Source: Unio delphinus (taxonomy: Eukaryota > Mollusca > Bivalvia > Unionida > Unionidae). Taken from it: a stretch of DNA of 64,000 bases. Below are positions 48,501 through 59,708 of the stretch, one piece after another. A model generated the notes under the pieces. That model ran no database searches. It was not told the DNA's origin and worked only from the letters and a program-made list of their open reading frames with translations. Both the position numbers and the translations under genes were made by a program. Position 1 is the first letter of the stretch. Each line of letters begins with the position of its first letter. The stretch spans positions 5,937,501 to 6,001,500 of the forward strand of contig JAQISU010000163.1 of assembly GCA_029339505.1 (NCBI GenBank), given 5' to 3'.

Positions 48501-48881
48501 TTAGTTTAATGTCAGAGTCTGATGCAGAGTTACTGACCGAAATCAAAGCCCTTTTTCCAAAACATTCTTTTCTACAAAATATTGGACCAAAATCATTTTG
48601 ATATCTTGTTTCGTTAAAGAAGCCTTGACTTCAGAAAGATCATATTTTCTGGTAAGTTGAATCAACTCATCTTTGTTGAAAAGATCTAATTGCTCTTGAG
48701 TAGGATTAGAAAGAAATATTTCTAATTTAGATGTCATTTTAATAAAAGCCCGTCAATCTCACTAAAGTTGTTTTAAAAAATTCAAAAACTAGGGGTATTC
48801 AAATTTAAAACAAAAGTTTTCTAAACACACTTCTAGCCAAATTCCAATTTATCTCAATTTCGGACGAGCTCAAAATTTCTA
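45577..48881 (-). pseudogene. Gypsy-type LTR retrotransposon internal region
   Basis: Read leftward: a gag start (48543-48737); a charged Glu/Arg/Lys coiled segment (48322-48546); a SCAN-like gag segment DENAARAADEYY-like near 47700; a CCHC zinc knuckle CTYCKKKGHFISDC (about 47510-47556); an aspartic protease with RDTGASQSLLL (near 47280) and LLGNDLAGD (near 47070). The reverse transcriptase and RNase H are absent. There follow an integrase zinc-binding domain (46401-46838, HLGINKTYHK...CRSCH) and the integrase core with all three acidic sites (MVDCVGP, QSDQVSN, ALERFHQTLK). A C-terminal GPY-like region ends at the junction with copy 2. Frameshifts are numerous. Confidence 0.85.
48857..48875 (-). 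other. primer-binding-site-like sequence of the LTR element
   Basis: The minus strand reads TTTTGAGCTCGTCCGAAAT, close to the pattern complementary to the 3' end of tRNA-Pro. It lies just upstream of gag and just downstream of the inferred LTR. Confidence 0.4.
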
Positions 48882-49782
48882 TGTTACGTGCTTAGGCTCG
48901 AATAAACAATAACATAGAAAGAGTGAAAATAACAAGCTTGTAAAACTTAAAAAACAATTTATTGAGTACAAATATTTTTTCAGAAAAGAAAAATAAACTT
49001 ACGGTTTTAAGAATCAATTCCAGAATTAATCCAAAATAATTCAAAATATTATCCAATTAAGAAATTACAAAAGTCCTGGTAATAAAATGTTCAAATAATG
49101 TTAAGTTGGAATTCCAGCAAACTATCCAATATGGAAGACGATGTCTCTTGATGAAGTCAGTTCTTGTTAATTAAAATCTATGAGCACATATTCTTTTCCA
49201 GGTAACTAACAAAATAATTCCTCTTGATCCAAACAAATTGACACAATTTCCAGTACACCATAATTACAAATTACTCAAAAAAGACACACACAACTTAGTA
49301 TTCTAAAAGCCCAAACTTCTACTGAATAACTCGCTCCAAAACATAGTTTATATACCTGTTTTAACGTAAACAAGGGGTCACGTGATTTTCTAGAAACTAT
49401 CAGAACAATTTTACGTTCAAAATCTCACGTACCCAGCGTATGACCCACCTAAAATAGAAAGATGTTTATACAAAAGCTCCATTTTGTCCTTGGAACCAAC
49501 CAATAATTTTAAAACCTTGTTTACAACTCTGAAACCAGGTCAGAAATGAGGTCAACACCTGGTATTTACTATGTAAATGTACAGGTCACCCCAACCCTTC
49601 AATGAACGAATCTTAAAACTTAAAATGCCAAATTTAAATCAAACAAACAAGCAATAAAAATAAATATAAATGACTTATATCAAACATACCTAACACTATT
49701 CGTAATTAAGCATTTGTTCGACAGCAGCAGGATAATCTATTAGAGACACGGTAAACGTTATTTTCATGGTAAATATGTCACA
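48882..49782 (-). repeat. probable 5' LTR of the Gypsy-type element
   Basis: About 0.9 kb. On the minus strand it starts TGTGACATATTTACC, has a TATA box TATATAAA at 49347-49354 and an AATAAA-like signal near 48958, and ends ...GTAACA next to the PBS-like sequence. The partner 3' LTR is missing, so the ends cannot be confirmed here. Confidence 0.45.
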
Positions 49783-52486
49783 ACTGAAAAATAGCAGACA
49801 CTCTGTAACTATCAAAGTACCATGTCAAGCTGACCCCTAATTTGGCGCCACTGAGAATGGAGGCAGAGATAGCTGACTGACTGGTAACGCTAATTAATGG
49901 GCGTGTTTCCCCACAAAATTTCCTAGATTTTAATATCTCCTCATTAAAACTTTTGATCAGTCTAAGCTTTCCTGTAAAAGAAACCAGAGTAGGCTCGATG
50001 GGGATTTGCAAGAAATTTCCTCGTATAAACTGTTGTGGAAGTAAATCGACGAACTAATTAATTTGGATCTACGTTGAACACAAAGGTAGTGTGACAATTC
50101 CATGTAATTTGTTGATGCCATACATATTGGTTTGCTGAATTTATTTGTATTTGCATGAATTATTTCTAATACAATGGCATAAGAATTTGCTTTATGAAGT
50201 ATAACGGTGTTGAGTTTATGCATAGGATGTCGTGCACTAATCTTTAGATAAGTTTGACGATCTGTTTTAACTTGTTGTCGTGTATGCACAAAAATTAGTT
50301 TTTAAGAATTTAATACATTACATTATTTAATATGATTACGACAATCTGTGTGACTTTACCGAATTTAGAAGAGTTCACTTATGATTAAAGAGTGAGTTTG
50401 AAATAACGTAGTAACGGATGTAATGTGTCTCATTTATTCGCTGCGTAACCTGAGGCAGGCTCAGAACCGATAGACCTCGTGTTGTGTGTGGTAATGCGTG
50501 ATGTTAATGCGTGTCGGATTAGCCATTGGGCTAACTAGGGTCATTATAGGAAACGAGGAATCGAATGGTAGATAGCCTTAGCATCTGTTTAGTAGCGATA
50601 TAAAGATCTGAAAACAAGCAGGGTTTAATGCGATATCACCGATATCATAAATATCAGGAAAGTTAGGTTGTCTCCATTTATATTTATTTCAAAGGGAGAA
50701 AATAGTTTATGAGACGTGTAATCCTGAGACGAGGAATCCCGAGACGTGAAATCTTGAGACGCGTAATCCTTCGATTATAATTCTGAGAGGTATTCTGAGA
50801 GTATCCTGAGACGGATTGTTGAAAGTAGCATCATGAGATCCAGAGGTCTGAACAGCCACAGGGGAAGCTGAGTGAACCGAAGAACAAATTATGAAATCAT
50901 ACAAGGCGTTGACTTCGATTGTTCACTCGATCCTATGATGACTAAACCTATCAATTAACAGATCAGCTATTTCATTTAAATCCATTTGTACTTTCCTTTG
51001 TCATTCGAGAAAGTTTTGTTTTCTAAAAGCTGAGATATTTTGCATAGTTATTCAATGTAATTGATTAAATTGTTTGTTACCTGTACGGGGGCTCGTGTTT
51101 GTTTGTTCTATATATCTACTCAGATATCTATCTATTTCACCTATAAGTTTCATCACTTATATTTATTCGAACCGGGCAATAACATAGAGGGCGGTCAACC
51201 TCTCGATAACGAAAACTAAATTGAGCGGGATACCCATTCAGCACTACCCTGTCCCCGACATTCGATTCCGCACATCCAGGTATTACAATAAAACCCAAAT
51301 AATTTCATTATATTAAGGTAAAATACTCGGCCGCTACCGGTGTGAGATTATCAAATTTAAAACCGTAATATTATTCACAGAGGTTCCTGTATTAAAGACA
51401 AGCCGATTTCATAGGTTGCTGAGATGATATTTTACAAGTTTGTTTGTATAGCTAGCTGTACGTGCATTTTATGTGTTTCAAACGAGAATAGCTCTACTGT
51501 TCAAAGCACATTTAGAAAGAGTCATTTTTCGGTCCTGGTGTAACGGCAGAGTAGAGAATACATAATCCAATTATCACTCTATGGGTAGAATAAAAAGTCC
51601 ACGAAAACTTTCACTCCCAATTATTTGACCAAATATTAGCTTCATCAATACGGAAAATGCATATGAATTTCAGAAAGAAAATAAAGAAAACGAATATCAG
51701 CTCATTTTGTATCGAAACATGTAATATCAAATGTTTGATAATCTAGTGTTTTTTCAGCGTATTCGTTGCCACCATACTGCTAATGTAAAATGTATGAATG
51801 ATATGAAAACATCTGAGGATTTCCGAATGGTTCATCGCGGAAAAAGAATTGTTTTCATTTAATAAAGTGTAATCAACAGTTAGGAAAGTCTGCGTGAAAT
51901 ATTTTCATAAAATCCGAAATTTAACAATCGTAAATCTTAATTTATGTTTACTTTTAATTCAGCAGTTTACTTTCTTGCCAACTAATCTTGTTAGGGTTTC
52001 CTCCCTGAGTAAAATACGATGTTGTGATAGCTGGAACTATCAATTGAAAATCGATCTTCTCTCACCCATAACAGATTAAAAAACATAACATCATTAAAAT
52101 CTTCGGTTAGCTTCGGCATCAGGAATATATCTGGATAGCAAGTAAAAAGTTATGACGCTTTGCATAGTAGTACTACTGATGTGATTTAACTGCGTAGCCT
52201 TGTCAGAACAAACCGACATTGTGACACATCGTGTAGTCTCTAATGGCGACCTACAAAGACAGTGATAATAAGACACGTTAAGGCGATTTTATTCAAAGAA
52301 GGATATAATATTCTCCGTTATGGTATTGATATTACACTGACCGTGCATCTAGAGCCTGATACGTATATACTAAGACACGTTGGAATTATGATGGACATTT
52401 GGTACTCTTAAGTGTCAATCACCTAATAGAAGCTAGTTGTTGTTGTGGAGTTAAACGCCATTTTCCCGAAAAAGATATGCTATACA
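49783..52486. other. intergenic, with a short 15-bp repeat block
   Basis: No recognised gene; open frames are short. At 50711-50770 there are four 15-bp repeats of GAGACGNGNAATC plus two bases. A TGGCGCCACTGAG word at 49852 resembles a retroelement primer-binding site on the plus strand but has no element around it. Confidence 0.5.
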
Positions 52487-52680
52487 TGGCGGCCAGAACG
52501 AATGGTGGAGACACAGCCCCGAAAGAATCACAGACCCACGAGAAGTAACAGGCAAGCTTTCTCACGTATCCACATTGGCCGAGTCTGGGACTCGATCACA
52601 CGCAAACAGAGGTGAAATGGCAGTTTTCCGTAACGGTGAGCGCTTTAGATCACTCAGCCACTCAGGAGTGGGTGTGGGGC
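52430..52680 (-). mobile_element. tRNA-derived SINE with Leu/Ser-type head, copy 1
   Basis: On the minus strand it starts GTGGCTGAGTGATCTAAAGC (A box region) with B box GATCGAGTCCC. The body CTTCTCGTGGGTC and TGGCCGCCATGTATAGC follow, and it ends GGCGTTTAAC plus ACAACAAC. The long variable-arm-like spacing between boxes fits a Leu or Ser tRNA. The full tail is seen only here; copies at 55090 and 58930 are cut within the tail. Confidence 0.75.
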
Positions 52681-53150
52681 TAATATAAAAATAAGTAACA
52701 GACGAATAAACATGCTGTACACTTACTTAGATCGATGTAGACAGAATGATACGGAGAAACATCCTCATAAATTCAATTGAAAAAGTTTTTTTTTTTTTTT
52801 ATCCAGTCATCAAGCGCCTTTGAACGAACATTACCACATTTAATAAACGAATATCATGTTATCATTGAAACCGAACATAATGAGTCGTTACGGGAGATTT
52901 ATTTATATGAACAAATAGATTCATCGCACAAAATGATAATCTGAGAACTATTTTCTTATTTAATACGGCTCATACACTATCTGATCAAAAATGAAAGACA
53001 CCGATAAAGATAAGTTCATTTTCTGGTGACGTTGAAAATTCTTGGTACACTTAATTTTAGTAACACATCAGATAGAAGTTTGCATGACGAGAACGGCAGT
53101 TATTGTTAGACACCATATGTCCCAAATGACCTCGAATGATATACGTCCGA

Positions 53151-53309
53151 CAGGCCCGCACCTGCGGGGGGGGGGGGGGGGGGGGGGCAACCATGGCACT
53201 TGTCAGGGGCCCGAGCTAGAGAGGCACATATACGCACATATTTGAAACACGAAAGGGGCCCGAACCCTGTCAGCTGCCTGGGGCCCAGAATTTCCTAGGT
53301 GCGGGCCTG
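53151..53309. mobile_element. hAT-like MITE in array unit 1
   Basis: 159 bp with terminal inverted repeats CAGGCCCGCACCT and AGGTGCGGGCCTG and a flanking 7-bp duplication CGTCCGA. Units 2 and 3 show the empty site (TACGTCCGAGCTGACC near 55755 and TACGTCTGAGAGGACC near 59600). It contains a 23-base G run. CAGG-type ends suggest the hAT superfamily, although hAT normally makes 8-bp duplications. Confidence 0.85.
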
Positions 53310-53351
53310 CGTCCGAGATGACCAATTAAATGAAATTATTGTGTACACACC

Positions 53352-53352
<1 letters not shown>

Positions 53353-53420
<68 letters not shown>
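53353..53420. repeat. (GA)n microsatellite, unit 1
   Basis: GA run in array unit 1; homologous tracts occur at 55797-55851 and 59647-59701. Confidence 0.95.
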
Positions 53421-53422
<2 letters not shown>

Positions 53423-55090
53423 GGTAGATTGAAGCTTGACAACTTCTAACATCATAACACAAAGAGTAGAACGGACAGATGTGCCGGTAAGATAATGATA
53501 ACCATATATGCTTACCTTGGTCTCTCCTGGTTCACGTGTTAGAAACTTTAAGAGAATTATCTTAAGGGCTAATATCCATTGAAGGCAGGTGTGAGCAAGA
53601 TATTTGCGTCTGTTCTTTTGTGTATCAATGAGAGCTAACTACGTAACTAGAGGGCGCTTTAGTCTTACAGTCTTACCCCTCTTAACGAGGCTCCTAATCT
53701 TTTAACTTTGATTGGACAATTTCATGAATAGCGAAAACATTTTACGTCATGACGTGCGCAATCAAAACCATTCGGCTTTTCTCTTTAATTATACGTTATT
53801 GGTATAATTTTGATACGGCTCAGAGAACATTTTCATTAAACAAAAATCAACAAAACATGTTGATCATAGAGGGTTTCACTTGGGAGTGGTTTTATTTATG
53901 TATCTAAATATGGAATGTTCGATGAATTGTGGTATTTATCTTTGTTTCGTGGGAGCTGGTTTGTATTATTACATCCCCTCCGTCTCATCTTTAACCGAAA
54001 TAATGTGTCAGTTCTCTCCCTTGAGCACCTGGTAGCGGTAGCAATCATATATTCTGACGTTTTATCAATAAAGTACAACGAAATATGTGACACTAGGAAA
54101 TCGCCTTATCAGTATAATACATATACGTAAATTTATACTACATTAAGGTTATTTATTGTAACATACTTCAATCACAGAACGTCATACTCCTTCGGTAGCA
54201 ACAACTTCAAGGAATATCAATAGAGTAGCTACCGCTACCTGTAATCAGCATTTTTTTTTATATTACAGTTATAAAAAGGTAGAAAACTGCTTAATACCTC
54301 TGGATATGAATTTAACGTAGTAGTAAAAGAGATTATTAAAAATTATTCACAGATGTGATTGTCTTCTCTTTGAAGATTAAGACACCCACCCTTGAATAAT
54401 TTACATAAAAGAAAGTTTTGAAGCTCTGAAGGTTACTCACAGCTCGGGCTGTTGTAATAACCATATCTCTTGCATACCTATCTTCATTTGACTGTCATTG
54501 TATTGTTTTTTTACGCTATTAATATTGATATGACAACATATTCCAGCACAATACAACTATGCAATAAAAGAACTGAAAAATAAATAAATACAATACAAAG
54601 TATGTGTAGTACTGTATTTAACTTTTCACAGTAAATATTAGAGAAAAATAAATATTTTCTATAATAATTCACTCATAAAAACAATATTTGTAGACGAATT
54701 ATTTTTAACTCAATTCTTATGTATGCATTTCAAATTAATAAATATCTGAACTGCCCTGTTATATATTCATCTTAGATTTCTTTTGAAAAGTAGGAAGCAG
54801 ATCAATCTTTTCCCCTCACTTTCACATGTATAACACACGCATTAAAACAAGCTTTACACATAATTTCGCTTTTGGGTTCAGCATACGCTCATAATAGTAA
54901 ATTCTGAGTAATTAAAGCTGCAAATTCTGGATTGGCCGAGGCACATTTCCCTGAAATGTTCTTTTATATACCACCTACACTTGCAAATTATGCATCAACA
55001 AGATTCTGGTTATATGTTCTAGTGGCTGCTTCTATATTTAACCCCTCCCAATAAACATCCATTACTAAATTTGTTTTCAATATTTTTCCA

Positions 55091-55794
55091 GGAAAAGATA
55101 TGCTATTCATGGCGGCCAGAACGAATGGTGGAGGCACAGCCCTGAACGAACCACAGACCCACGAGAAGTAACAGGCAAGCTTTCTCACGTATCCACATTG
55201 GCCGAGTCTGGGACCCGATCACATGCAAAACAGAGGTGAAATGGCAGTTTTTCGTAACGGTGAGCGCTTTAAATCACTCGGCCACTCACGGGTGGGTGTG
55301 GCAGCAATATCAAAATAAGTAACAGACAAATAAACATGCTGTACGTGTACTTAGATCGATGTAGTCAGAATGATACGGAGAAACATCCTCATAAATTCAA
55401 TTGAAACAGTTTTTTTATCCAGTCATCAAGCGCCTTTCAACGAACATTACTACATTGAAGAAAGGAATATCATTTTGTCATTGAAACCGAACATAATGAG
55501 TCGGGACGTGAGATTCATTTATATGTAAAGATAGATTCATCGCACAAAATAATAATCTTAAAACTATTTTCCTATTTGATACGGGTCATACGCTATCTGA
55601 TCAACATGAAAGGCACCGATAAGTTCATTTTCTGGTGATGTCGAAAAGTCTTGGTACACTTAATTTTAGTAACATATCAGATAGAAGTCTGCATGACCAG
55701 AACGACAGTTATTGATGGACACCATATGTCCCAAATGACCTCGAATCCAATACGTCCGAGCTGACCAATTAAATGAAATTTTTGTGTACACACC

Positions 55795-55856
<62 letters not shown>

Positions 55857-58800
55857 AAGGAGTGTCGGTGGATTGAAGCTTGACAACTTCTAGCATGGTC
55901 ACACAAAAAGTAGAAAGGGACAGACGTGCCGATAAGATAATGATAACCATATATGTTTTCCTTGGTCTCTCCTGGTTCACGTGTTATAAACTTTTAGAGA
56001 ATTATCTTAAGGGCTAATATCCATTGAAGGCTGGTGTGAGCAAGATATTTGCGTCAGCTCTTTTGTGTATCAATGAGTGATAACAACGTAACTAGAGTGC
56101 GCTTCAGTCTTACAGATAGGGAACCCTTCTACTGGGCTCCTAATCTTTCGACTTTGATTGGACAATTTACTGAATAGTGGAGACATTTTACGTCATGATG
56201 TGCGCAATCAAAACCATTCGGCTTTTCTCTTCAATTATACGTTATTGGTATAATTTTGATACGGCTCAGAGAACATTTTCATTAAACAAAAATCCACAAA
56301 ACATGTTGATCATAGAGATTTGACTTGGGAGAGGTTTTATTTATGTATCTGAATATGGAATGTGCGATGAATTGTGGTATTTATCTTGGTTCCATGGGAG
56401 TTGGTTTGTATTATCACATTTCCTCCGTCTCATCTTTAATCGGAAATGTGTCAGTTCTCTCTCTTGATGACCTGGTAGGGGTAGCAATCTCTGAATTCTG
56501 ACGTTTTATCAATAAAGTACAAATCGTCTTATCAGTATAATAAATATACATATATTTATATTACATTATACTCCTTCGTCATACCCCTTCGGTAGCAACA
56601 ACTACAAGGAATATCAAAAGCGTAGCTACTGCTACCTGTAAACAGCATTTTTTTTCCTCACCCAAGCGACAGAGAAATCTAGCTGTTTCCCTAACCTTAC
56701 TTTTCTTATCTAAGTCTAGTCATCTCAGACCAATCGTCTCAGTCATGGTGTCCACGCGCTCAGAACTACTTTTAACAAAAGAAACCCTAGCGTCTTGTCT
56801 TCTGCTGTGCCATAGTTGTTCTCAAATAAAACAACAACAGCAACAACAACAACAACAAGAAAAATAACCAAAACATAGTTACTTAAGGTCAATCTGTCTT
56901 TGAAAACACACCAAACAAAAACATTTTGATAGAGACAAATACACACACGCATACTATTTCGAGGTTTTGATATTATGTGAGTTCGTTCTAACTAGCATGG
57001 TCAAGTTTATCCTATATGCAGGACTAGCTCAGTACATTTTCAGATCATCATCATCAAATGTAGCTAAAGCAACCGAACTAGTTGTAAACACATTGCGTGA
57101 AACATAGTATATACTGTTAGCTACATTTAATGAAGCTGACCTGAAAATTTACTGTGCTACAGATAGGATAAAATTCTAAATGGTGTGTGAAATGGTGAAA
57201 TTAACTATGTCAGAAAACACTGATCCATGCACATAAGACTATATACCTATACACTTAATAGCATCCCAACTCTCTAAACAACACCGGAAAACTTAGCAAC
57301 AGCCAGAAATGTGTTATGTCAAACATGCTTTATTATAATTTTGTTAAGCATCTCCTTTGTGCTCCAGCTGAATAAACCTGCAATATTTATTGACAAATAC
57401 ATGTAATACACTTACCAGCCAGAAGTAATCATTTATCCCTGAACACACCAATCCATAAACAAATTTCACTGCATCACTTGCCATATTTCCAAGAGAGAAA
57501 TATAAATTTTCAAAGAATCCGTGAACTTGAAAGTTTAGCACATGGTTATTCTCTAGGGTAATTTAATTTAAATTTAAGTGAACCGGCCACGAAGGGTCAT
57601 ATTTTGGATAGTGACGAGGGTCTTTTATACGGAAGAGTGGGGTACTCAAAATTGGAAATAATGAAAGGAAAGTTTCTTTCTAATAAATTATAACTATTTA
57701 TTGTTAATTTCATATAACATCCATATATTAAATGTGATAATACCTCATTACTATGCGACGTTTTATGTTGTTATTTTTCTTTGCTCACGCGTATGAACTG
57801 TGTACTTCGGATGCAACGGTCACACCACAGCCCTCAATATCATATTTGTATTCATGCACCACATGTAAACATTGCCACGTGAACACTAGTAAAGAGATTT
57901 TTTCTTTTACTTTAAAGGATAATATTATGTGAGAAAAATAATCTACGTTGGGGTATGGACCGAGACAATGAAATCCCAGCTGCGGGGTTACATTATATGT
58001 CTCCACAGAAGGACAAGCCTCGTAGGGAGACAAATAATATAACCCTTAGGCTGGGATTTCATTGTCTCGGTCCAAACCCCCACGTAGATTCTATATATAC
58101 TTCTGTTATGAAAAAGTAGAAAACTGCTTGATACCTCTGGATATGAATTTAATGTAGTAGTAAAAGAGATTATTACAAAATTATTCACAGATGTGATTGT
58201 CTTCTGTTTGAAGATTAAGACACCCACCCTTTAATTATTTAAAAGAAAACTATCGAAGTTCTTAAGGTTACTCACAGCGCAAGCTGTTGTAGTATCCATA
58301 TCTCTTGCATAAATATCTTAATTTGTCTGTGATTGTATTGCTATTTTACACTTTTTAGAAATTATTAATATTGATATGACAACATATTCCAGCACAATAC
58401 AACTATGCAATAAAAGAACTGAAAAATAAATAAATACAATACAAAGTATATGTAGTAGTGTATTTATCTTTTCACAGTAAATATTAGAGAAAAATAAATA
58501 TTTTCTATAATAATTCACTCATAAAAACAATATTTGTAGACGAATTATTTTTAACTCAATTCTAATGTATGGGATTCAAATCAATAAATCTCCGAATTGT
58601 CTTTTTACATTTTCATTTTATATTTCTTTTGAAAAGTAGGACGCAGATCCTCTTTTCCCCTCACTTTCACATGTATAACACATGAATAAAATCAAGCTTT
58701 ACACATAATTTTGCTTTTGGATTCAACATACACTCATAATAGTAAATTCTGAGTAATTAAAGCTGCAAATTCTGGATTGGCCGAGGCACATTTCCCTGAA

Positions 58801-58940
58801 ATGTTCTTTTATATACCACCTACACTTGCAAATTATGCATCAACAAGATTCTGGTTATATGTTCTAGTGGCTGCTTCTATATTTAACCCCTCCCAATAAA
58901 CATCCATTACTAAATTTGTTTTCAATATTTTTCCAGAAAA
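55091..58940. repeat. tandem array unit 2 (~2.4 kb plus 1.45-kb insertion)
   Basis: Second unit with the same landmarks, including (GA)n at 55797-55851. It is interrupted between about 56653 and 58104, after CAGCATTTTTTTT and before TTATGAAAAAGTAGAAAAC; units 1 and 3 are continuous at that point. Confidence 0.85.
56654..58103. mobile_element. 1.45-kb insertion with two fold-backs in unit 2
   Basis: No coding gene was recognised. Fold-back 1: arms 57009-57067 and 57117-57169, around TAGCTCAGTACATTTTCAG and its diverged complement. Fold-back 2: 64-bp arms 57941-58004 and 58026-58089, around GACCGAGACAATGAAATCCC, with a 21-base loop. The second sits near the right boundary of the insertion. Whether this is one element or nested ones is not clear. 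Confidence 0.6.
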
Positions 58941-59644
58941 AAGATATGTTATACATGGCGGCCAGAACGAATGGTGGAGGCACAGCCCTGAACGAACCAC
59001 AGACCCACGAGAAGTAACAGGCAAGCTTTCTCACGTATCCACATTGGCCGAGTCTGGGACTCGATCACACGCAAAACAGAGGTGAAATGGCAGTTTTCCG
59101 TAACGGTGAGCGCTTTAAATCACTCGGCCACTCACGGGTGGGTGTGGCGGCAATATCAAAATAAGTAACAGACGAATAAACATGCTGTACACGTACTTAG
59201 ATCAATGTAGACAGAATGATACGGAGAAACATACTCATAAATTCAATTAAAAAAGTTTTTTTTTTTATCCAGTCATCAAGCGCCTTTGAATGAATATTAC
59301 CACAATGAAGAAGCGAATCTCATTTTGTTATTGAAACCGAACATAATGAGTCGGGACGGGAGATTTATTTATATGTAAAGATAGATTCATTGCACAAAAT
59401 AATAATCTTAAAACTATTTTCCTATTTAATACGGCTTATACGCTATCAGATCAACATGAAAGGCACCGATAAGTTCATTTTCTGGTGATGTCGAAAAGTC
59501 TTGGTAGACTTAATTTTAGTAAAATATCAGATAGAGCTCTGCATGACGAGAACGACAGCTATTATTGGACACCATATGTCACGAATGACCTCGACTCCTA
59601 TACGTCTGAGAGGACCAATTAAATGAAATTATTGTGTACACACC

Positions 59645-59708
<64 letters not shown>

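Larger units (their letters stand above)
52487..55090. repeat. tandem array unit 1 (~2.45 kb plus MITE)
   Basis: First of three homologous units. Landmarks in order: SINE body, a (GA)n tract at 53353-53420, CCATTCGGCTTTTCTCT, GTAGAAAACTGCTTAATACC, a TTTCACATGTATAACACA block and an end at CAATATTTTTCCAG. No coding gene is evident. It carries a 159-bp MITE at 53151-53309. Confidence 0.85.

Noticed and set aside
49850..49870. TGGCGCCACTGAG as a primer-binding site of a plus-strand LTR element
   Set aside because: No LTR pair or gag/pol frame on the plus strand surrounds it, and the identified LTR element runs on the other strand.
53915..54130. Short open frame recurring in array units 1 and 3
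   Set aside because: The frame is broken in unit 2 and differs between units, so it reflects shared DNA rather than a conserved protein.
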